Part shown: piece after piece, positions 16,927 to 24,762 of the stretch
How positions within the stretch are numbered: position 1 is the first letter of the stretch
Layout of the letters: the number at the start of each line of letters is the position of its first letter
Source: an uncultured Christensenellaceae bacterium
GTDB lineage: Bacteria; Bacillota; Clostridia; Christensenellales; Borkfalkiaceae
Length of the DNA stretch: 51,370 nt
NCBI GenBank assembly: GCA_910588615.1
Contig: CAJUOI010000014.1
Coordinates: 1-51,370, forward strand
Direction of reading: 5' to 3'
Made by a program: the position numbers and the translations under genes
The notes under the pieces: generated by a model
The model's database searches: none
Told to the model about the DNA's origin: nothing
Seen by the model: the letters and a program-made list of their open reading frames with translations, nothing else

Positions 16927-17639
16927 TGCAGCTCCCCCGTAAAGTACGCGGCGAGGGATAACAGCGAAATCGCCGCCGTCTCCGCGCGCAGAATGCGCTT
17001 GCCGAGCGTGATTCCCGCAAACCCCATTGCCTTCGCTTCTTCGAATTCCTCCCGCGTGAATCCGCCCTCGCTGCCCACCGCGAGCGCACAACTCTCGCGC
17101 ACCTCGGAAAGCGAAACGTCGCTGCATTCCGCAAACTCGCAGGCAAACAGCTTATAACGATAGTTTTCGGCGGAAGACAGCGCCGCGGAAAGCGTTTCGA
17201 AGTACTCGATCTCGGGCACGGTGGCACGCAAGCACTGTTTCGCCGCTTCGCCCGCCACACGGCGGAACCGCTCGAGCTTGTTGCCGTTGACGTACGCCGC
17301 GCAGTAACGCGACGAAAAAACGCCGATTTTTTTTACTCCGAGCTCGGTCGCTTTCTGCACGACGAGTTCGGTTTTATCCCCCTTCAAAGCCCCGACGAGC
17401 AAGTACAGATCCGCCTTCGGATCGCGCGCGCAGGCGCGGCGCTCGAGAACGTGCAGCGTCATCGTGTTTTTCGAAACGCGCGATATGATGGCGGCATACT
17501 CCGCACCGCCGCCGTCGAACACCGTAACCTCGTCCCCCTCCGAAAGGCGCAGAACGTTCTTTGCATGGCGGAACCCGTCGCCCGTCAGCTCCGTTTCGCC
17601 GGAGATATTTTTTACAAAAAAACGCTTGGGCGCACTCAT
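16923..17639 (-). CDS. rsmE: 16S rRNA (uracil1498-N3)-methyltransferase
   Basis: 238 aa from the ATG at 17639. An N-terminal PUA-like part precedes a SPOUT methyltransferase domain with the knotted SAM site AVGSEGGFTREEF and LGKRILRAETA (residues ~180-220). It methylates U1498 of 16S rRNA. The start overlaps the prmA stop codon by 4 bp, fixing the choice over the upstream in-frame ATG. Confidence 0.93.
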   Translation of the reverse strand: MSAPKRFFVKNISGETELTGDGFRHAKNVLRLSEGDEVTVFDGGGAEYAAIISRVSKNTMTLHVLERRACARDPKADLYLLVGALKGDKTELVVQKATELGVKKIGVFSSRYCAAYVNGNKLERFRRVAGEAAKQCLRATVPEIEYFETLSAALSSAENYRYKLFACEFAECSDVSLSEVRESCALAVGSEGGFTREEFEEAKAMGFAGITLGKRILRAETAAISLLSLAAYFTGELQ

Positions 17640-18586
17640 ACCGCGCTCTCCTTTTTTAACGCGAGCGCATACCATTCGCCCCTGCCGCACTCTTCGGTTA
17701 CGGCGAAGCCCGCCCGCGCATAAGTTTCTTTTACGAAGTCCAAACGTTCCCTGATAATTCCGCTTAAAATCAGCGTACCGTCCTCTTTAAGATTGTTCCC
17801 AATGCCCGACGCAAGCAAGGCAAGCACCTCCGCCGTAATGTTGGCAAGCGCCAGATTGCACCTGACGCAGGTATCTCCGACAAGATCCGCCTCCGTTACG
17901 CTCACTTTGTCCGCAACGCCGTTGCGCTCCGAATTGTGCTTTGCGCTCTCCACGGCAATCGGGTCGAGGTCGGTCAGATAGCATTTTTTCGCGCCCAGCT
18001 TTGCCGCGGCGATACCCAAAATTCCGCTGCCGCAGCCGATATCCAATACTTCGTCGCCCGAATGCAGATACTTTTGCAGCAACGCAACGCACATAGCGGT
18101 AGTTTCGTGCTCACCCGTACCGAACGCCATATTGCTGTCCAGCAAAACGGTTTCCTCCCCCGCTTTTTTGTCGTAGGCAATCCATTCCGGCACGACGACG
18201 ATTTTGCCGAGACGGATGGGACGGAAGTGTTTTTTCCACACGTCGATCCAATCGTCCCCTTCGATCTCACGCTTCGTCTCTTCGAGAGAGCCGAAAAACA
18301 CCGCCCCCGCGGCAAGCTCTTTGCGGCAACCGATTTCCCGCATGAGCGCGGAGATCTTATCCGTTTCGTCCAAAGAAAAATAACACTTTACGAGCACGTC
18401 CGCATTGGGGCTTGGCGCGAGAGTATCGTCCATATAATCCCAGAATACGGTTGAGTTTTTTTGCAACGCGACAATATCGCTGCTGTCGCAGACGGTTACG
18501 CCGTGGGGCGTAAATTCCCACATGGCGTCGGCGACGAGCTCGCTCGCCTCGCTCGAAGTATGTACGGTCAATTCCAGAAATTTCAT
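17636..18586 (-). CDS. prmA: ribosomal protein L11 methyltransferase
   Basis: 316 aa. The SAM-binding motif is VLDIGCGSGILGIAAAKLGA (residues ~180-199), preceded by the PrmA-typical DSNMAFGTGEHETT; NITAEVLALL matches the catalytic NI(L)A region. No Shine-Dalgarno sequence is present: the -10 TATAAT ends 9 nt before the ATG, so the mRNA should start about 3 nt upstream of the start codon (nearly leaderless). First gene of the prmA-rsmE-mtaB-HIT operon. Confidence 0.93.
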   Translation of the reverse strand: MKFLELTVHTSSEASELVADAMWEFTPHGVTVCDSSDIVALQKNSTVFWDYMDDTLAPSPNADVLVKCYFSLDETDKISALMREIGCRKELAAGAVFFGSLEETKREIEGDDWIDVWKKHFRPIRLGKIVVVPEWIAYDKKAGEETVLLDSNMAFGTGEHETTAMCVALLQKYLHSGDEVLDIGCGSGILGIAAAKLGAKKCYLTDLDPIAVESAKHNSERNGVADKVSVTEADLVGDTCVRCNLALANITAEVLALLASGIGNNLKEDGTLILSGIIRERLDFVKETYARAGFAVTEECGRGEWYALALKKESAV

Positions 18587-18595
18587 AACGCAGTC

Positions 18596-18624
18596 ATTAT
18601 ATTAAAAAGCCGTACAAAAGTCAA
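18596..18624 (-). promoter_or_regulatory. prmA promoter giving a near-leaderless mRNA
   Basis: TTGACT (18619-18624), TATAAT (18596-18601), 17-bp spacer, minus strand. The predicted start (about 18589) is ~3 nt from the ATG at 18586. Confidence 0.75.
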
Positions 18625-18731
18625 GCGGAAACAAGAGAACGGTTCGAACCGTCGGTTGACCCTTTGCGCAAGCGGAGGGAAAGTTCCAAACGCGCATACA
18701 TAATAATTTCCGCATCACGCATACTCGTATC

Positions 18732-20171
18732 GTGAAAAACGTAAGCGGAGATCTGAAAAAAGTCGAGGAAGAGCTAAAAAAGCTGCTTCCCGCGGAGGAC
18801 GTACTGACCTTTCCGTTCTGCACCGAACGGGGGTTGAACTGTACGGTGATTTTTGCCGACCCCCTAACCGATAAAGAACTTTTGGGCGATCAGGTGGTAC
18901 GCCCTCTTTTGCAATTCGAAGGCAAGCCGACGGCGGAAGAAATTTCGAAAAAGCTTACGTTCACCGAACAGCGCAAACAAAAAAAACTTGAAACGCTTGC
19001 GGAAGAAATTCTTGCGGGCAACCCCGTACTTTTATGGGAGGGCATGGACGAGGGTATTATCGTGGGCACGAAAAAGGTATTCGTGCGCGGCATTACCGAA
19101 CCCCCCACGGACATTGCGATCAAAGGTCCGCGCGAGGGCTTTATAGAAGACGTCAAAATAAATACCTCCCTCGTGCGCAAGCGTTTCAAATCGGAAAATT
19201 TACGCATCGAATTCGTAAAAGTCGGAAAGATTTCCAAGACCTTCGTTGCGGTCTGCTATCTCGAAGGCACGTCGGAAGAAAACGTCGTAAAGGAGGTCAA
19301 GGAGAAGCTTTCGAAAATCGACATCGACTATATCCCCGACTCCTCCTATCTCACGCACTTTTTGGCTTCCCGCCCGAAGTCGCTGACCAAGCAGGTGGGC
19401 GCCACCGAAAAACCGGACATCTTCTGCGCAAAAATCGCGGAGGGAAGAGTTGGAATTTTAGTGGACGGTTCGCCCATCGCTCTCACCGTGCCCTATCTCC
19501 TCGTAGAGGATTTCCAATCGAGCGAGGACTATTTCGTGCCCTCTTACCGCGCGACGTTTACGCGGCTTCTGCGCCTCTTCGCCCTGTTCCTTGCCATCTA
19601 TATCCCCGCGTTTTACGTGGCGGCGCAGTTGTTTAAATTGCAGCTGTTCCCCGTAAAACTGCTTTTAACGATCGCGGGCAGCATTCGCGATCTGCCCTTT
19701 TCCCCGTCGCTCGAAATGTTGCTGGTACTCGTCATTCTCGAAATCTTAAACGAAGCGAGTATCCGAATGCCCAAATACGTAGGAATGGCGCTTTCCGTAG
19801 TCGGCGCGCTCGTACTCGGCGAAACTGCCGTCAGCGCAGGCTTCGTATCCACGCCCGCCATCATCATTATCGCGTTCAGCGGTATCGGGCTGTACGCCGT
19901 ACCCAACCTCATCGAAGTTACGAGCGTCGTCCGCCTCGGGATGCTGCTCGTAGCGGGCAGCGTGGGAACGTACGGCATAATCCTCGCAACGGGTTTCATT
20001 CTTTTCTATCTCGTTACGGAGGACTGCTTCGGCACCCCGCTCGTCGCGCCCTTCTCCCCCCTCGTCGGACACGATTTAAAGGATTCGCTCGTAAAATACA
20101 ACCTGCGTTCTTTGGATATCCGTCCGAAAACGCTGAAAAGCAAAAACAAACGGAGGCTCAACCGTGAATAA
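18732..20171 (+). CDS. gerA: GerA-family spore germinant receptor, A subunit
   Basis: 479 aa. A soluble N-terminal domain (residues ~1-270) is followed by ~5 membrane helices; the family segment DLPFSPSLEMLLVLVILEILNEA (split: DLPFSPSLEM, LLVLVILEILNEA) is at ~321-343. It forms the germinant receptor with GerB and GerC in the spore inner membrane. The start is a GTG with no Shine-Dalgarno; a CATACTC sequence (18719-18725), resembling a sigma-G -10 (CATACTA), ends 6 nt upstream, which would make this mRNA leaderless too, but the -35 spacing is imperfect. It overlaps gerB by 8 bp. Confidence 0.9.
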   Translation: MKNVSGDLKKVEEELKKLLPAEDVLTFPFCTERGLNCTVIFADPLTDKELLGDQVVRPLLQFEGKPTAEEISKKLTFTEQRKQKKLETLAEEILAGNPVLLWEGMDEGIIVGTKKVFVRGITEPPTDIAIKGPREGFIEDVKINTSLVRKRFKSENLRIEFVKVGKISKTFVAVCYLEGTSEENVVKEVKEKLSKIDIDYIPDSSYLTHFLASRPKSLTKQVGATEKPDIFCAKIAEGRVGILVDGSPIALTVPYLLVEDFQSSEDYFVPSYRATFTRLLRLFALFLAIYIPAFYVAAQLFKLQLFPVKLLLTIAGSIRDLPFSPSLEMLLVLVILEILNEASIRMPKYVGMALSVVGALVLGETAVSAGFVSTPAIIIIAFSGIGLYAVPNLIEVTSVVRLGMLLVAGSVGTYGIILATGFILFYLVTEDCFGTPLVAPFSPLVGHDLKDSLVKYNLRSLDIRPKTLKSKNKRRLNRE

Positions 20172-21258
20172 AATCTCGTCGCGCCAGCTCTACTTTTTTC
20201 TCGCCGCCGTCGCGCCCGTCGGCAAACTCATTCTTCTGCCCGTAACGCTCGCGCACTATGCGGCAAACGATTTGCTATTTCCTGCCGCAATCAACTTTTT
20301 CTTGCAGGCGGGCGTCATTGCCCTCGTGCTCCTATTGGCGAAAAACGGGCTTTCTTTGGGAGAGCTGCTGCAAAAAACCTTCGGAAAGATCGGAGCAAAA
20401 ATCATCTTAACGATATTTTTCGCATTTTTCTTTTACGCGGCGCTGTGTCCGCTCATCGAACAGAAGCTGTTCGTGCAGAGTATATTTTACGACACGCTGC
20501 CTTCCGTCGTTACCTTCTCTTCCTTCTTCATTTTTTCCGCCTATCTGTGCGCCAAACCGCTCTCTTCGTACGGGCGGATCTGGGACATCCTCGCGCCCGT
20601 CGCATTCGTCGGATTCGTCGGGATCATCGCGCTTGCCGCAGGCAACATGGATTTCGGCGCGCTGAACCCCGTAGGCGCGGCGGGAATCGAAAAAATCACG
20701 CAGGGCGCGGCGTTTACGAACTATTGGTTTTTCGATTCGGCAATCCTCTTGACCCTGCTCGGAAAAATCGAATACAAGCGCGGAATGGCATGGAAAGGAC
20801 CGCTGTTCTATCTCTTGGGCGCGGCGGCGGTCATGCTGTTTCTGGCGGTATTCTACGGAATTTTTTCCGAAATCGCCGTACGGCAGCAGTTTGCGTTTGC
20901 AAAAATCGGCAAATACTCCCCTGCGGTCGGCATATTGGGCAGAATCGACTACCTTTTCGTATTCGCGCTTTCCCTCGTTATGGCGTTTTATTCCGCCCTT
21001 CCCCTGCAAGCGGGCATAGACTGTCTGCGTCAGGCGTACGGCAGCCCCGCGGGAAAACTGCTTCCCGCACTCGCTTCGGTCGCCGTAAATATCATAATGC
21101 TCGTTTTAACCGTCTTTTTCGACTATCGCTTTGCGGAAGTCAGGCGCTTCGTGGGTGAAATGCTGTTTTGGGTCTTCCCGATTTTTACGTTGCTGCTGCC
21201 CGCCCTATCACCGCTTTTGAAGCTTAGGGTCAGGAAACGGGAGGTAAAAACGTCGTGA
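20164..21258 (+). CDS. gerB: GerB-family germinant receptor permease (B subunit)
   Basis: 364 aa, ~10 predicted membrane helices across the whole length, starting MNKISSRQLYFFLAAV, typical of endospore germination permeases of the APC superfamily. This subunit is thought to bind the germinant. It lies between gerA and gerC with short overlaps on both sides. Confidence 0.9.
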   Translation: MNKISSRQLYFFLAAVAPVGKLILLPVTLAHYAANDLLFPAAINFFLQAGVIALVLLLAKNGLSLGELLQKTFGKIGAKIILTIFFAFFFYAALCPLIEQKLFVQSIFYDTLPSVVTFSSFFIFSAYLCAKPLSSYGRIWDILAPVAFVGFVGIIALAAGNMDFGALNPVGAAGIEKITQGAAFTNYWFFDSAILLTLLGKIEYKRGMAWKGPLFYLLGAAAVMLFLAVFYGIFSEIAVRQQFAFAKIGKYSPAVGILGRIDYLFVFALSLVMAFYSALPLQAGIDCLRQAYGSPAGKLLPALASVAVNIIMLVLTVFFDYRFAEVRRFVGEMLFWVFPIFTLLLPALSPLLKLRVRKREVKTS

Positions 21259-22460
21259 ATAACAAGTTTTCACGGTTTTTAAAAACCGTACCCATGAAAC
21301 TGTGGGTGATCCTCGTCGCAGTCGTATTCTTTTCCTTTTTCTCCAACGACTTCGGGCTCGTCGACATTCAAAAGAGCGCCATTATTCTGGCGGCAGGTAT
21401 CGACAAGGGCGAGGAAGGGTATCGTCTGACAACGCAGATCGCCGTTCCAAAGGGCACCGACCGCACGACGGGCGGCACCTCGAGCGTGGAGATCACGGGC
21501 AAGGGCGAAACCGTTTCCGACTGCGTCGTAGACATCTACGCCTTGACCGGTTGGGTACCCAAGTTCGTGTTCTGCAATCTGCTGTTGATCGGCGAGGACA
21601 CCGCAAAGGAAGCGGACTGTATGCACGTGCTCGATTTCTTTTTCCGCAACGAATATATGCCCGACAGCTGTTTCGTCGCCGTAAGCCAAGGTTCCGCCGA
21701 AGAGATGCTCGCGTCGCAGAGCGCGGTGGACGACACCTCTTCGCTGGCAATCACCCGCCTCTTTTCCAACGCATCCGAAAAGTCGGGACGGGTGATGAAG
21801 AACACGCTGCGCGAGTTTGTCATCAGCTATTACGGTCCCTCGGAGAGCGGATTCATGCCCTTCGTGTGCTCCTTCGAACAGGAAAGCGGCACGGGCACCG
21901 AGAGCTCGGGCGGCGGACAGGGCGGACAAAACAGCAACGGCGGCGGGTCGCAAAAAAAGGAAAAGGTGTATTGCGTACGCCGCACCGCGCTGTTTAAAAA
22001 CGGACGAATGGCAAGCATTCTTAACGAGGAACAGACTTTTGCGTGCAACCTCGTAAAGGGAAAGGTATTTTCGGGCTCCTTCGTAGTGGACGATAACGGT
22101 AAGCCCGTAAGCATTACGGTACTCGACAACGACGGCGGAGTAAAGTTCGAAACGAAGACGACGCCCAAAGCAACGCTGACGGTAAAGCTCACCGTACGGC
22201 TACTGAACCGCAGCACGCCCTCCTCCGTGGACGACGTAAGCCTGAACGTCGTAACGCCGGAGCTTCTGCAAAAAGCGGAAGATACCATCCGCACGCGGCT
22301 CGAAGAGGTGTTCGCTCTGCTGCGGGAGACTGGGTGCGATTTGTTTCAGCTCAACCGCTCGCTCTACCGCGCCTCGAAAGCAAAATACGAAGAATGGAAG
22401 GACACTTTGCTTGCCACGGTACCGGCGGAATTCGATATTAAAATAAAGAGTACGAAATAA
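21255..22460 (+). CDS. gerC: Ger(x)C-family germinant receptor C subunit
   Basis: 401 aa. Matches Ger(x)C in the N-terminal segment (SAIILAAGIDKGEEGYRLTTQIAVP) and in a long C-terminal helix ending LATVPAEFDIKIK. The GTG start overlaps the gerB stop (GTGA), with GGGAGG ~10 nt upstream. Family members are usually lipoproteins; here the hydrophobic N-terminal segment (residues ~16-31) has no cysteine after it, so a lipobox seems absent and the protein is probably held by an uncleaved helix. A Gly/Ser/Gln-rich linker (~212-235) divides the domains. Confidence 0.88.
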   Translation: MNNKFSRFLKTVPMKLWVILVAVVFFSFFSNDFGLVDIQKSAIILAAGIDKGEEGYRLTTQIAVPKGTDRTTGGTSSVEITGKGETVSDCVVDIYALTGWVPKFVFCNLLLIGEDTAKEADCMHVLDFFFRNEYMPDSCFVAVSQGSAEEMLASQSAVDDTSSLAITRLFSNASEKSGRVMKNTLREFVISYYGPSESGFMPFVCSFEQESGTGTESSGGGQGGQNSNGGGSQKKEKVYCVRRTALFKNGRMASILNEEQTFACNLVKGKVFSGSFVVDDNGKPVSITVLDNDGGVKFETKTTPKATLTVKLTVRLLNRSTPSSVDDVSLNVVTPELLQKAEDTIRTRLEEVFALLRETGCDLFQLNRSLYRASKAKYEEWKDTLLATVPAEFDIKIKSTK

Positions 22461-22481
22461 GGGGCAAACGCCCCTTTTTTT
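22461..22481 (+). terminator. gerABC terminator
   Basis: GGGGC-AAAC-GCCCC (22461-22474; the first pair is outermost) followed by seven T, starting immediately after the gerC stop codon. Confidence 0.85.
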
Positions 22482-22518
22482 GCGAAAAAATTTTTTAAAA
22501 CTTTTTTTGAAAAACCCC

Positions 22519-22546
22519 TTGACAAATGATTTTTTCGTGTTATAAT
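22519..22546 (+). promoter_or_regulatory. strong promoter of the stand-alone ncRNA
   Basis: TTGACA (22519-22524), TATAAT (22541-22546), 16-bp spacer. Both hexamers are perfect consensus. Start expected near 22553. Confidence 0.85.
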
Positions 22547-22552
22547 AAAGGT

Positions 22553-22930
22553 GTAAAAGAAAGAAACAAACATAAAGTGTAAAATTTGAACAAGGGGTAC
22601 AGACCAATGCACCACTAAATCGAGTTCTCAGCGGGCAAAACAACGGACAGGAAAATCCGTATCGCAGGGAAGTAGGCGAAGGCGGAAATGCTTCCAAAAA
22701 AACGTATCGCGGAGGTAACGTGATATGCACTTTCCCAAAGGATTCAAGCTCGGATAAGAGGAGGACAGACCAACGTACCATATGATAAGGGCGGAAAAAT
22801 AATCGGGAAATAACGTCGGGCGGACAAATACACCGCCGCGGGAACACCCGCAAGTAAATTTCTAACGGTTCAGAGAAAAGCCCGTACAACTGAATAAACG
22901 CCATCCCCCGCTGTTGCGGGGGATTTTTTT
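22553..22930 (+). ncRNA. putative structured non-coding RNA (~378 nt), family not recognised
   Basis: A transcription unit with a consensus promoter and terminator but no ORF over ~12 codons. Hairpins visible by eye: ACGGA/TCCGT (22643-22660); GGAAG/CTTCC (22668-22695) flanked by two copies of CGTATCGC (22658-22665, 22703-22710); GGCGG/CCGCC (22819-22837); GCGGG-AACA-CCCGC (22838-22851); TTCAG/CTGAA (22869-22894); a long-range CGAGTT/AGCTCG pairing is possible (22621-22626 with 22747-22752). ACAGACCAA-YG-YACCA occurs twice (about 22600-22614 and 22764-22780). It lacks the RNase P, tmRNA, SRP and 6S hallmarks I know. OLE, ROOL and raiA RNAs are large Firmicutes RNAs for comparison, but I cannot assign it. 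A tiny ORF (ATG at 22725, ten codons, GGAGG upstream) lies inside. Confidence 0.7.
22903..22930 (+). terminator. terminator of the ncRNA
   Basis: ATCCCCCGC-TGTT-GCGGGGGAT followed by a T run to 22930. Confidence 0.9.
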
Positions 22931-22995
22931 GCCGTTTTGCCCTCACCCACCGTGCCGTTCACTCGGGTGCAAATTTACGTTTACCTCCCCCCGCG

Positions 22996-24762
22996 TTATG
23001 ACTGCACGCCCGCAAACTGCGCGCTCCAAAGCTCCCTGTAAAAGCCGCCCTTCCGCAAGAGCTCTGCGTGCGTCCCCTGCTCCACGATGCGTCCCGCGTT
23101 CATCACGAGAATGGTGTCGGCGTTTTCTATCGTCGAAAGACGGTGCGCTACGATAAAACACGTTCTGCCCTGCATCAGCTTGTCAAACGCCGACTGCACC
23201 CGTAATTCGGTGCGCGTGTCGATATTGCTTGTCGCCTCGTCGAGAATGAGCACGGGCGGACGGCAGAGCATGATGCGCGCAATGCACAAGAGCTGCTTCT
23301 GCCCCTCGGACAGCACCCCCTCGTTTCCGATAAAGGTATCGTAGCCCTGCGGCAGACGCAGAATAAACGCGTGCGCCCGCGCCGCCTTTGCCGCTTCTAT
23401 CATCTCCGCCTCCGTAGCGTCCGGTCTGCCGAGGCAGAGATTTTCGCGCACGGTAGCGCGCTTTAACCACGTTTCCTGCAACACCATGCCGTAATTTTCG
23501 CGCAAGGACTTGCGCGTAACCGAGCGGATATTCTTTCCGTCGAGGGAAATGCTCCCCCCGTTCACGTCGTAAAAGCGCATCAGGAGGTTAATAATCGTCG
23601 TCTTGCCGCAACCCGTAGGCCCCACGATCGCCACGCGCTTTCCTTCCGACGCCTGTAAATTCAAATTCTCGATCAGCGGACGCTGCGGATCGTAGGAAAA
23701 CGACACGTTTTCAAGCGTAACCCTTCCCTCCGCGCGCCCGATTTCTTCGGCGTCCTTATCCGAGGGTTCCGCCTGCTCGCCGATCAGCGCAAACAGCCGT
23801 GCCGCGCAGGCAAGCGCGTTCTGAAACTCCGCGAACACCTCGGAAATTTCGTTGAACGGCTTGGTGTACTGGTTGGAATAGGACAGAAAGGAGGAAAGAT
23901 TTCCCACCGTAAACGGCAACGCCGCCCCCGCCGTAGCAATGACGAGCAAAGCCCCGGAAAGCGCGACCGCCGCATACACCACGGAATTGACGAAGCGCGT
24001 GGAGGGATTGGTGGTCGAGGAAAAGAAGATCGCCTTTAACGAACATTTCCGCAGCCTTTCGTTGACCTCGCGGAATTTCGCTTCGTTTTCGTCCTCGTGC
24101 GTAAACGCCTTTACCGTCTTTAAATTTCCGATCATTTCGTCGATAAACGCCGTCTGTTCGGCACGCACCTCCGACTGCTTTTTGAACAGCGAATAGGTGC
24201 GCGAAGCGATAAATTTACTTACGAACAGCGAAAGCGGCGTAATGCAGAACACGACGAGCGCGACCTCCCAGCGCATGACAAACATAACGACGAGCACGCC
24301 CAGAATGGTTGCGATCCCCGTAAAGAACTGCGTGAAGCCAAGAAGCAGCCCCTCGGAAAACTGCTCGGCATCGCTGATGACGACGCTCGCGATTTCGCCG
24401 TACGCCCTGCCGTCGATATATTTGAGGGGCAATCGTTCGATGTTTTTAAACGCGTCCCCCCTCACGTCCGACAGCACGTGATAGGCGATGCGGTTGTTGC
24501 TTAAACTCATCAGCCACTGCGAGAGCGCCGCGCCGCCGACGCACGCGGCGATTGCGATAAACAGGTTAAAAAGCTCCCGCCATTCGACGTTCCCCGCGCC
24601 GGCGATTTTATCGACGGCAAGCCCCGCCAAAAAGGGCACGGCAAGCTGTGCCGCCACCGTAACGATCGCCAGAAATACCGTTGCCGCAAGGTAGCCGCCG
24701 TACGGCTTTAAATAGCGGAGAATGCGCGAAAAAGTCTTTGAATTTCCGTCTTTCTTTTTCAT
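22996..24762 (-). CDS. ABC exporter half-transporter (consensus-site subunit)
   Basis: 588 aa: a six-helix membrane domain (~1-320) fused to a nucleotide-binding domain. Walker A is GPTGCGKTT, the signature is LSEGQ (not LSGGQ), Walker B with catalytic Glu is ILDEATSNID, and the switch His is in IVAHRLST. The upstream partner has a Walker-B Asp and Gln at the switch, so this subunit carries the intact catalytic Glu and His but a variant signature, as in heterodimeric exporters such as TM287/288 and BmrCD. It overlaps the partner by 4 bp. Substrate unknown (drug, lipid or peptide). Confidence 0.9.
   Translation of the reverse strand: MKKKDGNSKTFSRILRYLKPYGGYLAATVFLAIVTVAAQLAVPFLAGLAVDKIAGAGNVEWRELFNLFIAIAACVGGAALSQWLMSLSNNRIAYHVLSDVRGDAFKNIERLPLKYIDGRAYGEIASVVISDAEQFSEGLLLGFTQFFTGIATILGVLVVMFVMRWEVALVVFCITPLSLFVSKFIASRTYSLFKKQSEVRAEQTAFIDEMIGNLKTVKAFTHEDENEAKFREVNERLRKCSLKAIFFSSTTNPSTRFVNSVVYAAVALSGALLVIATAGAALPFTVGNLSSFLSYSNQYTKPFNEISEVFAEFQNALACAARLFALIGEQAEPSDKDAEEIGRAEGRVTLENVSFSYDPQRPLIENLNLQASEGKRVAIVGPTGCGKTTIINLLMRFYDVNGGSISLDGKNIRSVTRKSLRENYGMVLQETWLKRATVRENLCLGRPDATEAEMIEAAKAARAHAFILRLPQGYDTFIGNEGVLSEGQKQLLCIARIMLCRPPVLILDEATSNIDTRTELRVQSAFDKLMQGRTCFIVAHRLSTIENADTILVMNAGRIVEQGTHAELLRKGGFYRELWSAQFAGVQS

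Noticed and set aside
22553..22930. RNase P RNA, tmRNA, 6S or SRP RNA
   Set aside because: The conserved strings I know for these (such as GAGGAAAGTCC for RNase P, the tRNA-like ends of tmRNA, or pairing of both ends for 6S) are absent.
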